A DNA stretch of 64,000 nt from Osmia lignaria lignaria (Eukaryota > Arthropoda > Insecta > Hymenoptera > Megachilidae), in the NCBI RefSeq assembly GCF_051020975.1, contig NC_135037.1, forward strand, positions 1,364,001-1,428,000, written 5' to 3'. Shown piece after piece: positions 61,184 through 64,000 of this stretch (position 1 is the first letter of the stretch; each line of letters opens with the position of its first letter). The position numbers and the translations under genes were made by a program. The notes beneath the pieces are model-generated. The model was not told the DNA's origin and ran no database searches. It worked only from the letters and a program-made list of their open reading frames with translations.

Positions 61184-63211
61184 ATGCAGGACTCGCAGAG
61201 GTAAGGAAATAATTTTGAAAATTTAGCTTAATTATAATTATGCAGATTAATTAAATAATAGAATATAGAAAAGAAGCTTTCGAGTAAGAAGAATTAATAT
61301 AAGTAATTGTATCTAATTTGTTTTCTCTATTTTTTCTTCTCTCTTTTTTTTTTTTTATAATTCTATTGATTCCTTGCTTATATAAAAACATCGATTGTAT
61401 CTCTTACGCAGATACGAAGAACATACCATATATAAGACAGGATCGCCCTGCAGCCTGCGAAAACTTCGAGGTAAAGGAACTCTTCAGACTATCAAATCAA
61501 GATACAATAATAAAATTTAGAGATAGACGATCGATATTAATTAGAACGAAGTAGCTATAAATTTATATAGGAAAGCGAAAAATTATTTCGATATTTATAA
61601 CGACACCAGGCGGATGATAGAGCGCGTTCTCGTTTCCAGATATGGTACCGGCCAGGGTGGTGCTCTACATGTTGTCGTTCTCGGGGTTCACTGTCTCCTT
61701 CATGATGAGGAACGACATCAACATCGCCATGGTAGCGATGGTGAAACCGCCGTCCACGAAATCGGACACCAACGACGCGATGACATCTCATCATTGTTAT
61801 GTAACGCCGAATGTATCGTTCGTCAACAATACCACCACGCCGATCAGACTTGAGGTAGAGTTGTTAAGAATCCGAGAAATTATCTAATGGAATCGTGTGT
61901 CTTTTGAAATTTAATCCATGGGGGGGATGGTGATTAATTACGAAAGAAGGGTTGCAGACTGGGCGAATGAAATAAACGAAAATTAATAAAGTAACCGGAG
62001 GAATCTTCTAATCTCAGTAATTTTGGAATTCTGTGATTTTCAAAGAAATCAATCCGATAAACATCGCGATTGCGTTACACAGGTCGCATCGATTACGGGC
62101 AGACGTAATCGGAGGCCAAGAATCTCGTAACCAGTGTGGAAACAATGCTTATTATCGATGGAATTTAATAATTACCGTCTTTATGATAGTCGTCTTATAC
62201 TAACGGAACGATTAAAGTAACGATCACGTTACAATTTGATAATTGCACGTTATCGCGACGATAATGTATGCACGTTGTTATACAACGTGCTTGTTTAAAA
62301 ATCCATCGATCCTTATTTCTATGCACGACAAACGTCAACTCTTTTAAACTCTTCGGTAAAGAAAAAAGAGATCGAGGGAACGACAGGATAATTTCTAGCT
62401 TTTGCACGAGGTGTTTCGTAAGAGAACGTCAGATATCGTTTCATAATTCCTTTGCTGAAGTTTTAATCGGCTAATGTAATTTAATATATTTCATACCGTG
62501 TCAAATTGAAGTTTGGAAAAATAGGAAAGGAAGATGTGGTTTATTTTTTCGTACAGGATCAAGGAGAGTTCGATTGGAGTCCAACAATTCAATCAGCCAT
62601 TAGTGGTTCCTTCTACTGGTGCTACATATTGTCACAAGTGGTCGGTGGTGTTTTGACACAATATTTCGGCACGAAGACGGTATTCGGTGGGTCACAGCTG
62701 ATCACAGCAGTCTGCAGCTTGCTGATGCCTTCTGCAGCTGGCATCCATTATGGTTTCATGATTGCTTTGCGCAGTATACAAGGCATTGCCAGTGTAAGTC
62801 TAAAGAAGCATATCTAATTTTTTAAACGTCACTGATAATTAGTAACATTACTATGTTCAATTTTACAATTACGACTATCGACGTACAACTATGTACTTGT
62901 TCGTTTCAGAAAGCTATCACTCCTTTCTGTTGCATTCATTAACGAACGTGTTTATTACTAGTTCTTCGAGTAATAAATAATTCAATAGCGGATTTCGAAC
63001 GTCTTATTTTCGCAGTCTTTCGAAATCCTGATAAATATATCGACACGTGGTAGTTTCAATTATAATTAGTATAACCAGTTTAGGAAAATTAAGTAAAATG
63101 ATGTAAATAAAAGGTAATGTGTTTAGGGACTCACGTGGCCGGCGATGTACGCCATCGTTGGGCATTGGATACCACCGGTGGAACGTTCGCGTTTCATGTC
63201 TTCCTTTCAAG
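61184..63211 (+). CDS. SLC17-type MFS anion (phosphate) cotransporter, 5' part (partial)
   Basis: The first five coding exons are visible: 61184-61200, 61412-61470, 61640-61854, 62557-62793 and 63127-63211, with frame continuous throughout. The protein starts MQDSQRYEEHTIYKTGSPCS, then enters transmembrane segment 1 (MVPARVVLYMLSFSGFTVSF), followed by MMRNDINIAMVAMV, the SLC17 hallmark. An extracellular loop with Asn-X-Ser/Thr sites (NVSF, NNTT) follows, then DQGEFDWSPTIQSAISGSFY, WCYILSQVVGGVLTQYFGTK and GLTWPAMYAIVGHWIPPVER. These match the SLC17 family of Na+/phosphate and vesicular anion carriers; insect members are usually called putative inorganic phosphate cotransporters. The substrate cannot be told from this part. 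The gene continues past the window; the donor at 63212 is GTGAGT. Confidence 0.9.
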
Positions 63212-64000
63212 GTGAGTGTCTGATCGTTAAAGATGAATGTCATTTTTCTATATTACAGTGAATCATACGAAAGCAGGAATAACGCGAGATTCTTCAACAA
63301 AGGACGATTGTTAAACCGCACGATTTTTTCAGAGACGGAAGTTTGCTTTGCGAGTTTTGCGAACAAGTTTCGTCTGAATTCACGAGCTTCTAACGTCGAC
63401 GATATAATTCCGTGATGATCTCCTCTGTTTTTCTTTTCGTTTTTTTTTTTTTTTTTCATTCATTCAATTTTGATTGTTCGAAGATATCCACGTGGTAGCA
63501 TTCGCCGGACCGAGGGGTATACTCAACAAGCGACCGCTCAACAGCATGAGAAAGGCCGAGTATACTTCCAGCTGGTTGAATCGAGTCGAACTCGACGGAA
63601 CGCACGTTTTCTATTGTAGACGACCGCCGTTTTGAGGTTTAAACACCTTTAGGAAAATTGGGCAACTGGGTTACTATGAAAATTTTGAGAATCTATATTT
63701 AACAGATCACCCTTCAGCATAAACCACAAGTTGGTCCCATTTCTCAAAAATTTCAGAGTAGCCTAAAGTATTCCTCTGCTGCTTGGAAAACTGAATTCTT
63801 TCGCAACGATTAAAACAACGATCCTCTGCATTCGCAATGAATCTGTGTTTATAATAATGTAATTCAATAATCCGTTTCTACTGACAAGGAGAACTACCCA
63901 AGTGTTACACTCACTTATTGATGAAACTTTGCCAGCTTGTAGAGCTCGTCTAGCTGAACACGCCTATACCCCCTTTTGGGGGTAGACGGCTAATTGTTTA
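63212..64000 (+). other. Start of an SLC17-like gene intron to window end
   Basis: 789 bp after the donor of the fifth coding exon. I found no continuation of the conserved MFS sequence (the next segment is expected to begin with a Gly-Ser-Leu-like motif). It contains a T-run at 63430-63456 and ends in a small inverted G/C motif (CCCCCTTTTGGGGG, 63970-63983). Confidence 0.45.

Noticed and set aside
61614..61853. ORF MIERVLVSRYGTGQG...
   Set aside because: It is a frame-shifted shadow of the SLC17-like exon; the other frame gives the conserved transporter sequence and fits splice phase.

Overview
This is a eukaryotic, intron-rich, AT-rich nuclear window, almost certainly from an insect. The gene set (scribble, Mig-2-like GTPase, rod/KNTC1, P5CR, a UBX-domain protein, an SLC17 transporter), the short GT-AG introns of about 60-500 bp and the very AT-rich non-coding DNA fit a hymenopteran, probably a bee. 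That placement is an inference, because no database search was possible.

Layout, left to right: the 3' part of a scribble-like polarity gene (+, 28-8334); an axonemal dynein light intermediate chain (-, 10748-11856); an ER chaperone of the LRPAP1/RAP family (-, 12257-13790); a ZDHHC6-type palmitoyltransferase (+, 14413-16166); chaperonin subunit CCT1 (-, 16995-19538); mitochondrial ribosomal protein L27 (+, 20090-20730); tRNA-splicing endonuclease subunit TSEN34 (-, 20849-22093); the Rac-like GTPase Mtl (+, 22930-23734) with a long AT-rich downstream region; a MITE; mitochondrial MTRES1 (+, 28299-29626) with a second MITE in an intron; the large kinetochore gene rod/KNTC1 (-, 29792 to about 38252); a 7.8-kb transposon- and repeat-derived block (38163-45950); splicing factor Prp18 (+, 46013-47297); pyrroline-5-carboxylate reductase (-, 47713-48929); a UBXN11/socius-like gene (-, 49573 to about 53425); a 7.7-kb non-coding stretch; and the first coding exons of an SLC17-type anion transporter (+, from 61184) that runs off the window. 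These are ordinary, functionally unrelated housekeeping or cell-biology genes, arranged in divergent and convergent pairs with short spacers. I see no operon-like or pathway cluster.

The unusual part is 38163-45950. It starts with LTR-like DNA that abuts, and apparently interrupts, the N-terminal coding exon of rod. It then holds a gapless inverted repeat with two 1,220-bp arms around a 355-bp spacer (39521-42315). Each arm carries a degenerate tRNA-like pol III promoter motif. A GC-rich block with about 92-bp tandem units follows, and a 93-bp tandem array sits immediately upstream of Prp18. I found no evidence of a new enzymatic or defence system. The best leads are structural: the inverted repeat, the disrupted or replaced rod 5' end, and two clean MITEs.

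Exon boundaries given below were placed by eye from GT-AG sites and reading-frame continuity. For scribble, DNALI1, ZDHHC6, mRpL27, Mtl, MTRES1, Prp18 and the SLC17 gene, the frame was checked across every junction listed.
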